Below, one piece after another: positions 8,529 through 16,904 of a stretch of 64,000 nucleotides of DNA. The DNA is taken from contig CANOVJ010000004.1 of assembly GCA_947570615.1 (NCBI GenBank), positions 60,727-124,726 of the forward strand. Reading direction: 5' to 3'. Source of the DNA: an uncultured Lachnospiraceae bacterium (GTDB taxonomy: Bacteria; Bacillota; Clostridia; Lachnospirales; Lachnospiraceae). Under the pieces are notes generated by a model. It was given only the letters and a program-made list of their open reading frames with translations, had not been told where the DNA came from and did no database searches. Made by a program: the position numbers and the translations under genes. Each line of letters starts with the position of its first letter. Position 1 is the stretch's first letter.

Positions 8529-8589
8529 AATTATATCTGCTTAAGGGGCAACGCCCCTGCTCGATCAAAAAGGTAAGGCGGGTGAGAAA

Positions 8590-9231
8590 ATGGAATTAAG
8601 GCAGGAGAGGGACAGCGAGGTGGAAAGCTGGGAGGAGGTCATTCTGATTTATCGTTCCGCGCTGAAGCAGATTTCGACCAAGCTGGAGATTTTGAATGAT
8701 GAATTTCAGCATGTACATAGATATAATCCCATTGAACACATCAAGTCCCGACTCAAGACCTCGGAGAGTATCGTCAAGAAGCTGAAGCGGCAGGGCCATG
8801 AATCCACCATCCACAATATGGTTCAGTATGTAAATGATATCGCGGGAATCCGTGTGATCTGCTCCTTTACATCAGATATTTACAGAATTGCGGAGATGAT
8901 TACCAATCAGGGGGATATCAAGGTGATCGCCGTGAAGGACTATCTGGTGAATCCCAAGCCCAGCGGCTACAAGAGCTATCACATGCTGGTTTCGGTGCCG
9001 GTTTATCTGTCCGACAGAATCGTGGATACCAAGGTGGAGATTCAGATCCGTACCGTGGCCATGGACTTCTGGGCAAGCCTGGAGCACAAGATTCACTATA
9101 AGTTCGAAGGAAAGGTTCCCCAGGCGATCGAAAATGAACTAATCGAATGCGCCAGAATGGTATCTGAGCTGGATTCCAAGATGCTTTCCTTAAACGACGA
9201 GGTGCTCAGTATCAGTAAAAGCAGCAACTGA
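8590..9231 (+). CDS. small alarmone synthetase, RelA/SpoT domain (RelQ/YjbM-like)
   Basis: Predicted to transfer pyrophosphate from ATP to GTP/GDP, making (p)ppGpp. The 213 residues contain only the synthetase domain: no HD hydrolase, TGS or ACT domain, as in the RelQ/RelP group. Signature segments are present: RLKTSESIVKKLKR (ATP contact), NDIAGIRVIC, KPSGYKSYHM (G-loop region) and EIQIRTVAMDFWASLEHK. RelQ members form tetramers and respond to cell-wall or alkaline stress in Bacillus; assignment to RelQ rather than RelP rests on overall similarity only. It is monocistronic, between an extended -10 promoter and a terminator. Confidence 0.88.
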   Translation: MELRQERDSEVESWEEVILIYRSALKQISTKLEILNDEFQHVHRYNPIEHIKSRLKTSESIVKKLKRQGHESTIHNMVQYVNDIAGIRVICSFTSDIYRIAEMITNQGDIKVIAVKDYLVNPKPSGYKSYHMLVSVPVYLSDRIVDTKVEIQIRTVAMDFWASLEHKIHYKFEGKVPQAIENELIECARMVSELDSKMLSLNDEVLSISKSSN

Positions 9232-9243
9232 AAAGCATTTCAC

Positions 9244-9292
9244 AGGGCTGTCTGTTACGGATCCCGGATCCGGCGGGCAGCCCTGATTTTTT
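9244..9292 (+). terminator. intrinsic terminator of the alarmone synthetase gene
   Basis: AGGGCTG (9244-9250) pairs with CAGCCCT (9278-9284), followed by GATTTTTT. The loop contains a further small GGATCC-type palindrome. Confidence 0.7.
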
Positions 9293-9681
9293 GTGGGATT
9301 TGTATGTAGACAGAGTACACGGGCTGAAATATATTTTGCCACTGTGAATCATGGATGGCCCGGACCCTCATAAATGAGGAGTGCCCGGACACATTTCTGC
9401 GCCCGGGCTATTATGAAAAAATTTATCTGTCTGTGTCTTAAAAACAATCTGTATTTCCTGTCTGATTTAAATATAATATACCACCCAGTTATGAATAAAC
9501 TATGAATACGGTATGAATTTACCGTTAATTATTACAATATAGAAAAACATGGAAACAAAAAAATATGCAGGATGCACAAAAACGGGGGATCAGAAAAAAC
9601 GTGCAAAATTGCCGGTTACATGATATACTTAGAGAGTATGCTGATGCGGCCCAAAGAAGAAGTGCATCCGGAGGAAGAACA
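9293..9681. other. gene-free interval with a small hairpin and a possible promoter
   Basis: No convincing gene is seen over these 389 bases. A perfect CCTCAT-AA-ATGAGG hairpin lies at 9366-9379 inside repeated CCCGG words, and an AT-rich tract follows. An extended -10 (TGA then TATACT, 9621-9629) about 50 bases before the next ATG may drive the coiled-coil gene. Confidence 0.4.
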
Positions 9682-10332
9682 ATGGATAATTTTATGGACA
9701 AAATTTCAGAAAAATTAAATTCACAGGAAATCATTCGTGCGAATGCGGCTGCCGACGCGGCCGCCCTTGAAAATCTGGAGAAGCAGCTTACCCTTTTTAA
9801 GGATCAGATGGGAAAGTATGACGACTGTCTCCAGGAAATGCGCAAACTGAATTTGAAGAATATCGAGAGCGCCCAGGGAGTGCAGGATCTGGCCGAGCGG
9901 GCCAGCACGACCTTCGGGCAGATGGCCGGGGAGGTGCAGAGCGTTTCCGTATCAAAGATTAAGGAGACCTCCGACCTTTCCATCGCCGGGATCAATAAGA
10001 CACTGAACGAATCCCTGGCCAGGATTGCCGAAATCAGAGAAAATCCTGAGAGCATCGAACAGCTCACCAGGGAGCTGGAGGACATTCAGACGAGACTGGA
10101 GGGACAGTTCAAAAATCTGGAGGATTACCTGCACACGGACAATGTGAAGGTTTACCGCAATGTACAGGCGGCCATGATCGAGGAGCTGGACAAGCAGACC
10201 GCCCAGCTCAGGGAAGAGCAGAGCAAAATTTCGAAGAACAGCGAGATGATGCTGTTTTTCGTGATCGTCACCATGGTCACATCCATCGCCAATATCGCGG
10301 TCACTTTTGCGAGGATTCTGGGGCTGTTTTAG
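9682..10332 (+). CDS. tail-anchored coiled-coil protein of unknown function
   Basis: A 216-residue protein. Residues 1-185 are almost entirely charged heptad-like helix, rich in Glu, Lys, Gln and Leu, and residues about 190-214 form one hydrophobic helix (MMLFFVIVTMVTSIANIAVTF). It is therefore a predicted coiled coil anchored by its C-terminus with the bulk in the cytoplasm, resembling the signalling stalk of chemoreceptors but with no methylation or kinase-docking hairpin that I can recognise. The start at ATG 9682 follows a GGAGGAAGAACA site. Its 3' end overlaps the 3' end of the DNA polymerase IV gene on the other strand by 32 bases. Function unknown. Confidence 0.7.
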   Translation: MDNFMDKISEKLNSQEIIRANAAADAAALENLEKQLTLFKDQMGKYDDCLQEMRKLNLKNIESAQGVQDLAERASTTFGQMAGEVQSVSVSKIKETSDLSIAGINKTLNESLARIAEIRENPESIEQLTRELEDIQTRLEGQFKNLEDYLHTDNVKVYRNVQAAMIEELDKQTAQLREEQSKISKNSEMMLFFVIVTMVTSIANIAVTFARILGLF

Positions 10333-11665
10333 GGGCGTCTCTTTTCAGGAAGCTGCCCCGCACGACGGCGGATTCCCCGTACTTTTCCCTGATAGAATCC
10401 AGAGACTTATCAAGGGCGGCCAGCTTTTCCCGGGAGGGAAAGGCGGGGCTGCCTTTTCTGACGGCGCGCCCGTGTGTGCCGCCGGCGCTGGCCGGTCCGT
10501 TTTTTTCGCAGGCGTCCGTGCCCGGGGAACGATCCGGCGTCAGGCTTCGGACGCCGACGCGGCCTGTGTCTGTGGCCGCCCAGTCAAAGAGGGAGAGCTG
10601 GACGGGCTCTGTGGCGTCGCAGAGGCGGGAGGAGCGCACCCCCAGAAGGCGTATGGGGGATCCGTTCCAGAGCTCCTCAAAGAGCTGGCAGACCACCTCA
10701 TAGAGAATTGCGGAGGTATTGGTGGGTACGGAGAGAGTCGTCTGGTGAGAGACGGTTTTAAAGCTGCTGTATTTGATCTCCACGCTGACCATACCCGCCA
10801 GCTGCCCGGCCTTTCGAAGGCGCATGGCAACGCTGTCGCACAGGGAGAGAAGACAGTGGAAGGCCTCCTGCCTGTGCAGAAGATCTCCCGGCAGAGTGGT
10901 GGAGTTGCCGATTCCTTTGGCCTGCTCCGGGGCGGAGACAACCACGGAGTCGTCGATACCGTTGGCGAATTCCCAGAGCATGAGACCATGGCTTTTCAGG
11001 TGTGAGGAAAGAACATCCCTGTCCGCTCTGGCCAGATCGCCGATGGAGCGGATCTCCAGCTTTCTGAGCGCCTGTGTGCTGGATTTGCCGCACATATACA
11101 GGGAAGAGACGGGAAGCGGCCACATTTTTTCCTCAATCTCGGAGGAATAGAGCGTGTGTACCAGATCCGGCTTTTTGAAATCGGAGGCCATCTTGGCCAG
11201 CACCTTTTTGTCGGAGATGCCGATGTTGACAGTGAAACCGAAGGTGTCCCGGATACGGTTTCTGATGGTTTCGGCAGCCTGCTCCGGGGAAGGAAAACGA
11301 TTTCTGATGGGGGTAAAATCCATAAAGCATTCATCCACGCTGAGCTGTTCGATCTCCGGGCAGATCCGGGACAGAAAGGCCATGAGAGCCCGGCTTTTTT
11401 CGTGGTAGAGCTTATGATCCGGCGGCTCGATTGTCAGAGAGGGGCACTTGCGCAGGGCGTTGACGATGGGCTCCCCGGTGAGGATGCCGTATCTGCGGGC
11501 GGGGACGGATTTGGCCAGCACAACCCCGTGGCGGAGCTCCTGATCGCCCCCCACGATGGAGGGGATCGTGCGAAGATCCACCGGGTCCCCCTTTTCAAGA
11601 CGTTTCTGTGCGCTCCAGCTCAGAAACGCGGAGTTGACGTCTATGTGAAAAATAATCTGCTTCAT
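10301..11665 (-). CDS. dinB: DNA polymerase IV (Y-family translesion polymerase)
   Basis: Error-prone polymerase used to copy past damaged bases. The 454 residues include the metal-binding HIDVNSAFLSW at the N-terminus and SVDECFMD at 109-116, whose Asp111 and Glu112 are catalytic. Fingers, thumb (helix-hairpin-helix around GKSSTQALRKLEIRSIGDL) and the little-finger domain follow. A sliding-clamp motif QLSLFD lies near residue 380. The roughly 75 residues after it are low-complexity and basic, longer than usual. The ATG has a GGAGGG site upstream. It converges on, and slightly overlaps, the coiled-coil gene. Confidence 0.92.
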   Translation of the reverse strand: MKQIIFHIDVNSAFLSWSAQKRLEKGDPVDLRTIPSIVGGDQELRHGVVLAKSVPARRYGILTGEPIVNALRKCPSLTIEPPDHKLYHEKSRALMAFLSRICPEIEQLSVDECFMDFTPIRNRFPSPEQAAETIRNRIRDTFGFTVNIGISDKKVLAKMASDFKKPDLVHTLYSSEIEEKMWPLPVSSLYMCGKSSTQALRKLEIRSIGDLARADRDVLSSHLKSHGLMLWEFANGIDDSVVVSAPEQAKGIGNSTTLPGDLLHRQEAFHCLLSLCDSVAMRLRKAGQLAGMVSVEIKYSSFKTVSHQTTLSVPTNTSAILYEVVCQLFEELWNGSPIRLLGVRSSRLCDATEPVQLSLFDWAATDTGRVGVRSLTPDRSPGTDACEKNGPASAGGTHGRAVRKGSPAFPSREKLAALDKSLDSIREKYGESAVVRGSFLKRDAPKTAPESSQK

Positions 11666-11706
11666 TTTACCCTCCGGACTTTGCCCCTGTTCTGATTATC
11701 TGAATT

Positions 11707-11736
11707 ATTTTACCAGAATCAACCGACACTTTACAA
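11707..11736 (-). promoter_or_regulatory. candidate dinB promoter
   Basis: On the minus strand TTGTAA (11736-11731) and TAAAAT (11712-11707) are separated by 18 bases, about 40 bases before the dinB ATG. No LexA-like box was recognised. Confidence 0.45.
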
Positions 11737-11841
11737 GTAAAATGATTATTGTTAAAATGAATGGAGCGTTTGAGAAAGCGCGGGCATATTCAAAAATTCT
11801 GACACTTTTCAATATAAGAAAATACGCATGGGAGTTGACAT

Positions 11842-13419
11842 ATGAGATTATTCACCGGATATTACAAAAGCCTCAGAATCAGGGCTCTTAAGATCAGGAT
11901 GTTGGCAGTAATTGCCAGTATATTTTTTCTGCCGTCATTTGTACCATTTGAAAAATTGGGTAATAATATGTTTGCGGTGATCTTAAATGGCCAGGAGGTG
12001 GGAGTGGTTTCCGATCCCGGGGAAGCGGACGAGCTTGTGCGGGAAGCCAGGCGTCAGGTGGCTTCGGGAAGTCAGGAGCTGATGCTCATGGAGAGCGACC
12101 TGGAGGTGGTTGGAAGCGAAGTCCTCTGGGGAAAGATCGACGAGCCCGGACAGATTATGGAGCGCATGACCCGGGTGCTCACATCCGCCGTGAAGGAGAC
12201 GCTGCACAGATCTTATGTGGTTAAGATCAATGAGTATATGGTGAACCTGGCAAGCAGGGAGGAGGTTGTCTCTCTTTTGCAGGCGGCACTGGATAAATAT
12301 GACAGCGCGGGAAGGTATCAGGTGGAACTGCATCTGGACAATACCAGGGAGCTTCCCGTCCTTACCACCCGGATTCAGACCCGGGAGGAGGCGGCGGAGC
12401 AGACGCAGGAAGCCATCATTATGGAGGCGGGAATCCAGGCGGAGCTGACTACGGTTTTTGAGGAGGCCGAGCCTGCCGGGGAGAAGGACTTTGAGGATTA
12501 TGACCTGGGGCTGATTTCCATGGAATACGGCGATACCATTGAGGTGGTGGAGGCTTATCTGAAGGAGGAGGAGCTCACCGGTCTGGATGCGGCGATCCGG
12601 GAGGTCACGCAGGATGAGGAAAAAAATGACCTGTACGAGGTAATCTCCGGCGACACTCTCTCCGAGATTGCCATCAAAACCAATATCCCCATGGAAAGGC
12701 TGATCGAGATGAACGATTCCCTGGAGGATGAAAATTCCATGATCCGGGTCGGGGAGGAGCTGATCATCACGGTGCCCGAGCCGAAGCTGGCGGTGGTGCG
12801 TCAGGAGGAGATGTATTACGAGGAGGACTACGAGGAAGAGGTCATTTACGTGGACAACGACGACTGGTACACGACACGGCGGGAGACGCTGCAGGAGCCC
12901 TCTGCGGGACACCGCAGGGTGATCGCGCTGGTGACCTTTGAAAATGATAAGGAGACGGACAGGGATATTATCAAGGAGGAGGTTACCTACAGGGCGGTTC
13001 CCAAGATTGTGGAGCGGGGAACCAAAATTCCTCCCACCTATATCAAGCCCATTGCAGGCGGGCGCAAATCCTCCGGCTTTGGCCGCAGAAGCAGGCCGAC
13101 CAGAGGGGCGAGCACCTACCACAAGGGAATCGACTGGGCGACCCCCACGGGAACCGCGGTTAACGCCTCCTGCGGCGGCACGGTGGCAAAGGCCGGCTGG
13201 GGAAGCGGCTACGGCTATGTGGTCTATATCAACCATCCGGACGGACGGCAGACCAGATACGGGCATCTGAGCAAGGTGCTGGTATCCGCCGGACAGACGG
13301 TCTCCCAGGGCCAGAAGATCGCGCTCAGCGGCAATACGGGAGTGAGCACAGGGCCTCATCTGCACTTTGAGATCCTGATCAACGGCTCCCAGGTGGATCC
13401 TCTGAAATATCTGAACTGA
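11842..13419 (+). CDS. cell-wall peptidase: LysM, G5-like and M23 domains
   Basis: A 525-residue exported wall hydrolase. A basic N-terminus and hydrophobic stretch (residues about 20-38, no clear cleavage site) act as signal or anchor. An acidic helical region follows, then a LysM repeat (about 264-310, YEVISGDTLSEIA), a G5-like segment (about 350-395) and a C-terminal M23/LytM endopeptidase domain (about 405-525). Zinc ligands are visible: H427 and D431 in HKGID, and H508 in GPHLHFE, with catalytic H506. It should cleave peptide cross-links in peptidoglycan. Its position before murA links it to wall metabolism. Confidence 0.9.
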   Translation: MRLFTGYYKSLRIRALKIRMLAVIASIFFLPSFVPFEKLGNNMFAVILNGQEVGVVSDPGEADELVREARRQVASGSQELMLMESDLEVVGSEVLWGKIDEPGQIMERMTRVLTSAVKETLHRSYVVKINEYMVNLASREEVVSLLQAALDKYDSAGRYQVELHLDNTRELPVLTTRIQTREEAAEQTQEAIIMEAGIQAELTTVFEEAEPAGEKDFEDYDLGLISMEYGDTIEVVEAYLKEEELTGLDAAIREVTQDEEKNDLYEVISGDTLSEIAIKTNIPMERLIEMNDSLEDENSMIRVGEELIITVPEPKLAVVRQEEMYYEEDYEEEVIYVDNDDWYTTRRETLQEPSAGHRRVIALVTFENDKETDRDIIKEEVTYRAVPKIVERGTKIPPTYIKPIAGGRKSSGFGRRSRPTRGASTYHKGIDWATPTGTAVNASCGGTVAKAGWGSGYGYVVYINHPDGRQTRYGHLSKVLVSAGQTVSQGQKIALSGNTGVSTGPHLHFEILINGSQVDPLKYLN

Positions 13420-13428
13420 TGTTTGATA

Positions 13429-13458
13429 TTTACAAACAGATACAATGTGGGATATAAT
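13429..13458 (+). promoter_or_regulatory. promoter upstream of murA
   Basis: TTTACA (13429-13434), 18-base spacer, TATAAT (13453-13458), giving a leader of about 170 bases before the murA ATG. The rest of the interval 13420-13636 shows no gene. Confidence 0.55.
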
Positions 13459-13636
13459 GTACAGGATGCAATGAACTGTTGCAGAGAAGACGACGGGTGG
13501 AGCAGGGAGATCCCGTCCCTGCCCGATCAGTATTGTGGGGACAGCCGCCGGGTAATTGAGGCGGTTCGGGGGATAACACGCAGGCAGTGCGTGTGTGATC
13601 AGAGGAATTTGGCTTTCGTATAGATAGAGGAATACT

Positions 13637-14932
13637 ATGGAACAATATGCAGTGAAAGGCGGTAATCCACTGGTGGGTGAGGTGGAGATTGGCGGAGCCA
13701 AAAATGCGGCTCTTGCTATTCTCGCGGCATCGATCATGACGGATGAAACCGTATTGATAGAGAATGTGCCGGATGTCCGGGACACCAATGTGATGCTTCA
13801 GGCGATTGAGAACATTGGAGGCCGTGTGGAGCGGATCGACAGACACACGGTCAGCATTTGTGCCAGGACCATCAGAGATATGGTCATTGACGACGATTTT
13901 ATCAAAAAGATCCGTGCTTCCTATTATTTTCTGGGAGCGCTGCTGGGAAAGTATAAAAGAGCGCAGGTAACCCTGCCGGGAGGCTGCAACATCGGCCTTC
14001 GCCCCATCGACCAGCATATAAAGGGATTCCGCGCCCTGGGGGCAGATGTGAGGATCGAGCACGGTCTGGTGATCGCGGAGACCGGACGGCTCAGGGGCGG
14101 CCATATCTATATGGACGTGGTTTCCGTGGGAGCCACCATCGACGTGATGATCGCGGCGGTGATGGCGGAAGGGCAGACCATCATTGAGAATGCGGCCAAG
14201 GAGCCCCATGTGGTGGATGTTGCCAACTTCTTAAACAGCATGGGCGCCGTGATCAAGGGAGCCGGTACGGATGTAATCCGGATCAGGGGCGTTGCCAGGC
14301 TCCACGGCACGGAGTATGCCATCATCCCGGATCAGATCGAGGCGGGAACCTTCATGTTCGCCGCGGCGGTGACCAGAGGGGACGTGACGGTAAAGAACGT
14401 GATCCCCAAGCATTTGGAGTCCATCAGCGCCAAGCTCACAGAGATCGGCTGTGAGGTGGAGGAGTCCGACGATGCGGTGAGAGTGGTTGCGGCCAAGCCT
14501 CTTACCCATACCCATGTAAAGACCCTTCCCTATCCCGGATTTCCCACGGATATGCAGCCACAGATCACAGTGGCGCTCGGCCTTTCCAGGGGAACCAGCA
14601 TTGTGACGGAGAGTATTTTCGAGAACCGCTTCAAATATGTGGATGAGCTCACACGGATGGGGGCGAGCATCAAGGTGGAGGGCGGCAATACGGCCATCAT
14701 CGACGGTGTGAGCCGTTACACCGGCGCGAGCATCAGCGCACCGGATCTGCGGGCGGGAGCGGCGCTTGTGATCGCGGCCCTGGCGGCGGAGGGAGATACG
14801 GTGATCGACGATATCCGTTTCATTGAGAGGGGCTATGAGGATTTCGATCTGAAGCTGCGCAGTCTCGGCGCCCAGATCGAGAAGGTCAGCTCAGAGAGGG
14901 AGCTGAAAAAGTTCCGTCTGAAAACAGGCTGA
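13637..14932 (+). CDS. murA: UDP-N-acetylglucosamine 1-carboxyvinyltransferase
   Basis: First committed step of peptidoglycan synthesis: transfers enolpyruvate from PEP to UDP-GlcNAc in the cytoplasm. The 431 residues match the family length of about 420-435. Conserved elements are GGAKNAAL (Lys22-Asn23), and LPGGCNIGLRP with the catalytic cysteine at 117, so the enzyme is predicted to be of the fosfomycin-sensitive type. Many Firmicutes have two MurA copies; which one this is cannot be told. The start is fixed by a weak AGAGGA site. The next promoter begins 8 bases after its stop. Confidence 0.95.
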   Translation: MEQYAVKGGNPLVGEVEIGGAKNAALAILAASIMTDETVLIENVPDVRDTNVMLQAIENIGGRVERIDRHTVSICARTIRDMVIDDDFIKKIRASYYFLGALLGKYKRAQVTLPGGCNIGLRPIDQHIKGFRALGADVRIEHGLVIAETGRLRGGHIYMDVVSVGATIDVMIAAVMAEGQTIIENAAKEPHVVDVANFLNSMGAVIKGAGTDVIRIRGVARLHGTEYAIIPDQIEAGTFMFAAAVTRGDVTVKNVIPKHLESISAKLTEIGCEVEESDDAVRVVAAKPLTHTHVKTLPYPGFPTDMQPQITVALGLSRGTSIVTESIFENRFKYVDELTRMGASIKVEGGNTAIIDGVSRYTGASISAPDLRAGAALVIAALAAEGDTVIDDIRFIERGYEDFDLKLRSLGAQIEKVSSERELKKFRLKTG

Positions 14933-14940
14933 AAAACACG

Positions 14941-14969
14941 TTGACAAAAGCCCGCATATGGTGTAGGCT
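14941..14969 (+). promoter_or_regulatory. promoter for the metK riboswitch transcript
   Basis: TTGACA (14941-14946), 17-base spacer, TAGGCT (14964-14969). It starts just after the murA stop and would begin transcription about 30 bases before the riboswitch. Confidence 0.7.
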
Positions 14970-15004
14970 ATATCCAGATATGAAAATTCAATATTGTGAA
15001 GAAT

Positions 15005-15117
15005 CTCTTATTCAGAGTGGTGGAGGTACAGAGGACCTGCGAAGCCACGGCAACCCCGAGATGGAAGGTGCCAACCTGAGCGAATAAGCAGCCGTAAGGC
15101 GAGTCGAACAATAAGAG
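15005..15117 (+). promoter_or_regulatory. SAM-I riboswitch (S-box)
   Basis: The S-box core is present in order: P1 arm CTCTTATT (15005-15012) and its partner AATAAGAG (15110-15117), AGAGTGGTGGAGG, GAAGCCACGGCAACC, AAGGTGCCAACCTGAGCGA. This RNA binds S-adenosylmethionine; in the S-box class, ligand binding exposes a terminator and stops transcription. A terminator follows at 15140-15165 and metK further down, so SAM would repress its own synthesis. Confidence 0.95.
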
Positions 15118-15139
15118 GATTTGAGTATCGTTTGTCAGG

Positions 15140-15165
15140 TCCGCTTCTTGTAAGCGGATTTTTTT
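15140..15165 (+). terminator. attenuator terminator of the SAM riboswitch
   Basis: A seven-base stem TCCGCTT / AAGCGGA with a 5-base loop is followed directly by seven T. It is the expression platform controlled by the upstream S-box. Confidence 0.85.
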
Positions 15166-15167
15166 AT

Positions 15168-15328
15168 GCGCAGGCCCACACAGAGGAATATGCCGCTAAA
15201 GCGACGTGTGGGCCGCGCGCGAGTAGGGGAAAAATCCTCCCCTACTCGATTGCGCAGCCCCATGCAGAGGAAGTATGCCGCTAAAGCGGCGCATGGGGCG
15301 CGCGGCGGGCAGGGAGAAATCCCTCTGC
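15168..15328 (+). repeat. two tandem covarying hairpin repeats in the metK leader
   Basis: Two copies of an approximately 80-base unit lie between the attenuator and metK. Copy 1 (15168-15247): GCGC-A-GGCCCACAC pairs with GTGTGGGCC-GCGC, then a second hairpin GAGTAGGGG/CCCCTACTC. Copy 2 (15252-15328): GCGC-A-GCCCCATGC pairs with GCATGGGGC-GCGC, then a weaker hairpin around GCAGGGA/TCCCTCTGC. Between the main arms both copies share AGAGGAA(G)TATGCCGCTAAAGCG. The main arms differ at three positions and each change is matched in the opposite arm, so the structure has been kept while sequence drifted. Probably copies of an interspersed palindromic element, but no other copy was noticed in this window. 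Confidence 0.8.
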
Positions 15329-15362
15329 TTAATTTTCTGTAATTAACAAAAGGAGGAACGAA

Positions 15363-16565
15363 ATGGAAAAACATTTATTTACTTCGGAGTCAGTGACCGA
15401 AGGGCATCCCGACAAGGTGTGCGACGCAATTTCTGACGCGATTCTGGACGCATGTATGGAGAAGGATCCCATGAGCCGTGTGGCCTGTGAGACTGCGACC
15501 TGCACGGGCTTTGTGCTGGTGACGGGAGAGATCACCACTACCGCTTACGTGGATATCCAGAAGATCGTGCGCGATACCGTCAGGGAGATCGGCTACACCA
15601 GATCCGAGTATGGCTTTGACGGCAATACCTGCGCTGTGCTCGTTGCCATCGACGAGCAGTCCGCGGATATCGCCATGGGCGTTGACAGGGCGCTTGAGGC
15701 AAAACAGCAGGAGGCTGCGGAGAATAAAATGACCGACGCCCAGATTGAGGCCATCGGCGCAGGCGATCAGGGTATGATGTTTGGCTATGCCACCAATGAG
15801 ACGCCGGAGTATATGCCCTACTCCATCTCCCTGGCCCACAAGCTGGCCCGCCAGCTTACCAAAGTGCGTAAGGACGGAACCCTTCGTTATTTAAGGCCCG
15901 ACGGCAAGAGTCAGGTTTCCGTGGAATATGACGAAGCCGGAAAGCCCATCCGCCTGGAGGCGGTGGTTCTTTCCACCCAGCATGACGAGGATGTGACACA
16001 GGAGCAGATCCACGAGGACATTAAGAAATATGTTTTCGATCCGATTCTCCCCAAAGAGCTTCTGGATGAGAATACCAAATATTTCATCAACCCTACGGGG
16101 CGTTTTGTGATCGGCGGACCTCACGGCGATGCCGGCCTTACGGGACGTAAGATTATCGTGGATACCTACGGCGGATACGCCCGTCACGGCGGCGGCGCTT
16201 TCTCCGGAAAGGACTGCACCAAGGTGGACAGAAGCGCGGCGTACGCGGCCCGTTATGTTGCCAAGAATATTGTGGGCGCAGGGCTGGCCGACAAGTGCGA
16301 GATCCAGCTCTCCTACGCCATCGGTGTGGCCCAGCCCACCTCCGTCATGGTGGACACCTTCGGAACCGGAAAGCTCTCCGAGGAGAAGCTGGTGGAGATC
16401 ATCCGGGAGAACTTCGATCTGCGCCCGGCAGGCATCATTAAGATGCTGGATCTGCGTCGTCCCATCTACAAACAGACAGCAGCCTACGGACATTTCGGCC
16501 GCAACGACCTGGATCTGCCCTGGGAGAAGCTGGATAAGACAGAAGCGCTCAAAAAATACTTATAA
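15363..16565 (+). CDS. metK: S-adenosylmethionine synthetase
   Basis: Makes SAM from methionine and ATP. The product is 400 residues, a normal length. Conserved motifs are [12 protein letters not shown] (substrate/metal site near the N-terminus), [12 protein letters not shown], and the phosphate-binding loop GGGAFSGKD. An AAAGGAGG site precedes the ATG. Expression is under the SAM-I riboswitch and attenuator upstream, with the covarying hairpin repeats lying in the leader between attenuator and gene. A strong terminator closes the unit. Confidence 0.97.
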   Translation: MEKHLFTSESVTEGHPDKVCDAISDAILDACMEKDPMSRVACETATCTGFVLVTGEITTTAYVDIQKIVRDTVREIGYTRSEYGFDGNTCAVLVAIDEQSADIAMGVDRALEAKQQEAAENKMTDAQIEAIGAGDQGMMFGYATNETPEYMPYSISLAHKLARQLTKVRKDGTLRYLRPDGKSQVSVEYDEAGKPIRLEAVVLSTQHDEDVTQEQIHEDIKKYVFDPILPKELLDENTKYFINPTGRFVIGGPHGDAGLTGRKIIVDTYGGYARHGGGAFSGKDCTKVDRSAAYAARYVAKNIVGAGLADKCEIQLSYAIGVAQPTSVMVDTFGTGKLSEEKLVEIIRENFDLRPAGIIKMLDLRRPIYKQTAAYGHFGRNDLDLPWEKLDKTEALKKYL

Positions 16566-16591
16566 GGGACAGCGCCTGACGGAAAAATACA

Positions 16592-16626
16592 CCCCCTTCC
16601 GGAGAGATTCGGAAGGGGGATTTTTT
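16592..16626 (+). terminator. intrinsic terminator of metK
   Basis: Ten-base perfect stem CCCCCTTCCG / CGGAAGGGGG with an 8-base loop, then A and six T. Confidence 0.9.
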
Positions 16627-16731
16627 AACATCATGATAATCATAAAAAATGTAATATAAACCCTGAAATTGTCGGATAAATTGTAATATAAACAAAAAAG
16701 ACCGTCATGAAAAATGTGGTTACGCCACGCA

Positions 16732-16865
16732 ATGGATGATCTGATTGCCTGGAAGGAAAGGCCTGACAGGAAGCCACTGGTATCGTTCCTGTGGAGGTGA
16801 AAGCCGAAGAAAATCTGCGGGCCAAAAGCCTGAAAGTCTGCTGTGAAAAATATAAGCCGGAAGCT
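16732..16865 (+). pseudogene. relic of a DUF4143-type AAA ATPase
   Basis: Two fragments in different frames. From 16732 the reading is MDDLIAWKERPDRKPLV, the usual opening of DUF4143-family ATPases just before their P-loop. From 16779 it is GIVPVEVKAEENLRAKSLKV followed by CCEKYKPE, close to the C-terminal end of the same family. Everything between, normally about 350 residues, is missing. The gap 16627-16904 between metK and the GNAT gene otherwise holds nothing recognisable. Identification rests on remembered family motifs; the close spacing of both ends of one family makes chance unlikely. Confidence 0.6.
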
Positions 16866-16904
16866 GATCAAACTGGATCAGGCAAAAAAAGAGCCTGCGA
16901 AGCA

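Noticed and set aside
11983-13788. 601-codon open frame on the minus strand opposite the M23 peptidase and murA
   Set aside because: It lies wholly opposite well-supported genes, its translation is His/Leu/Arg-rich with no recognisable domain, and long antisense frames are expected in GC-rich coding DNA.
15135-15374. 79-codon minus-strand frame through the metK leader
   Set aside because: It is the translation of the palindromic repeats and the riboswitch terminator; the internal repetition comes from the tandem hairpins.
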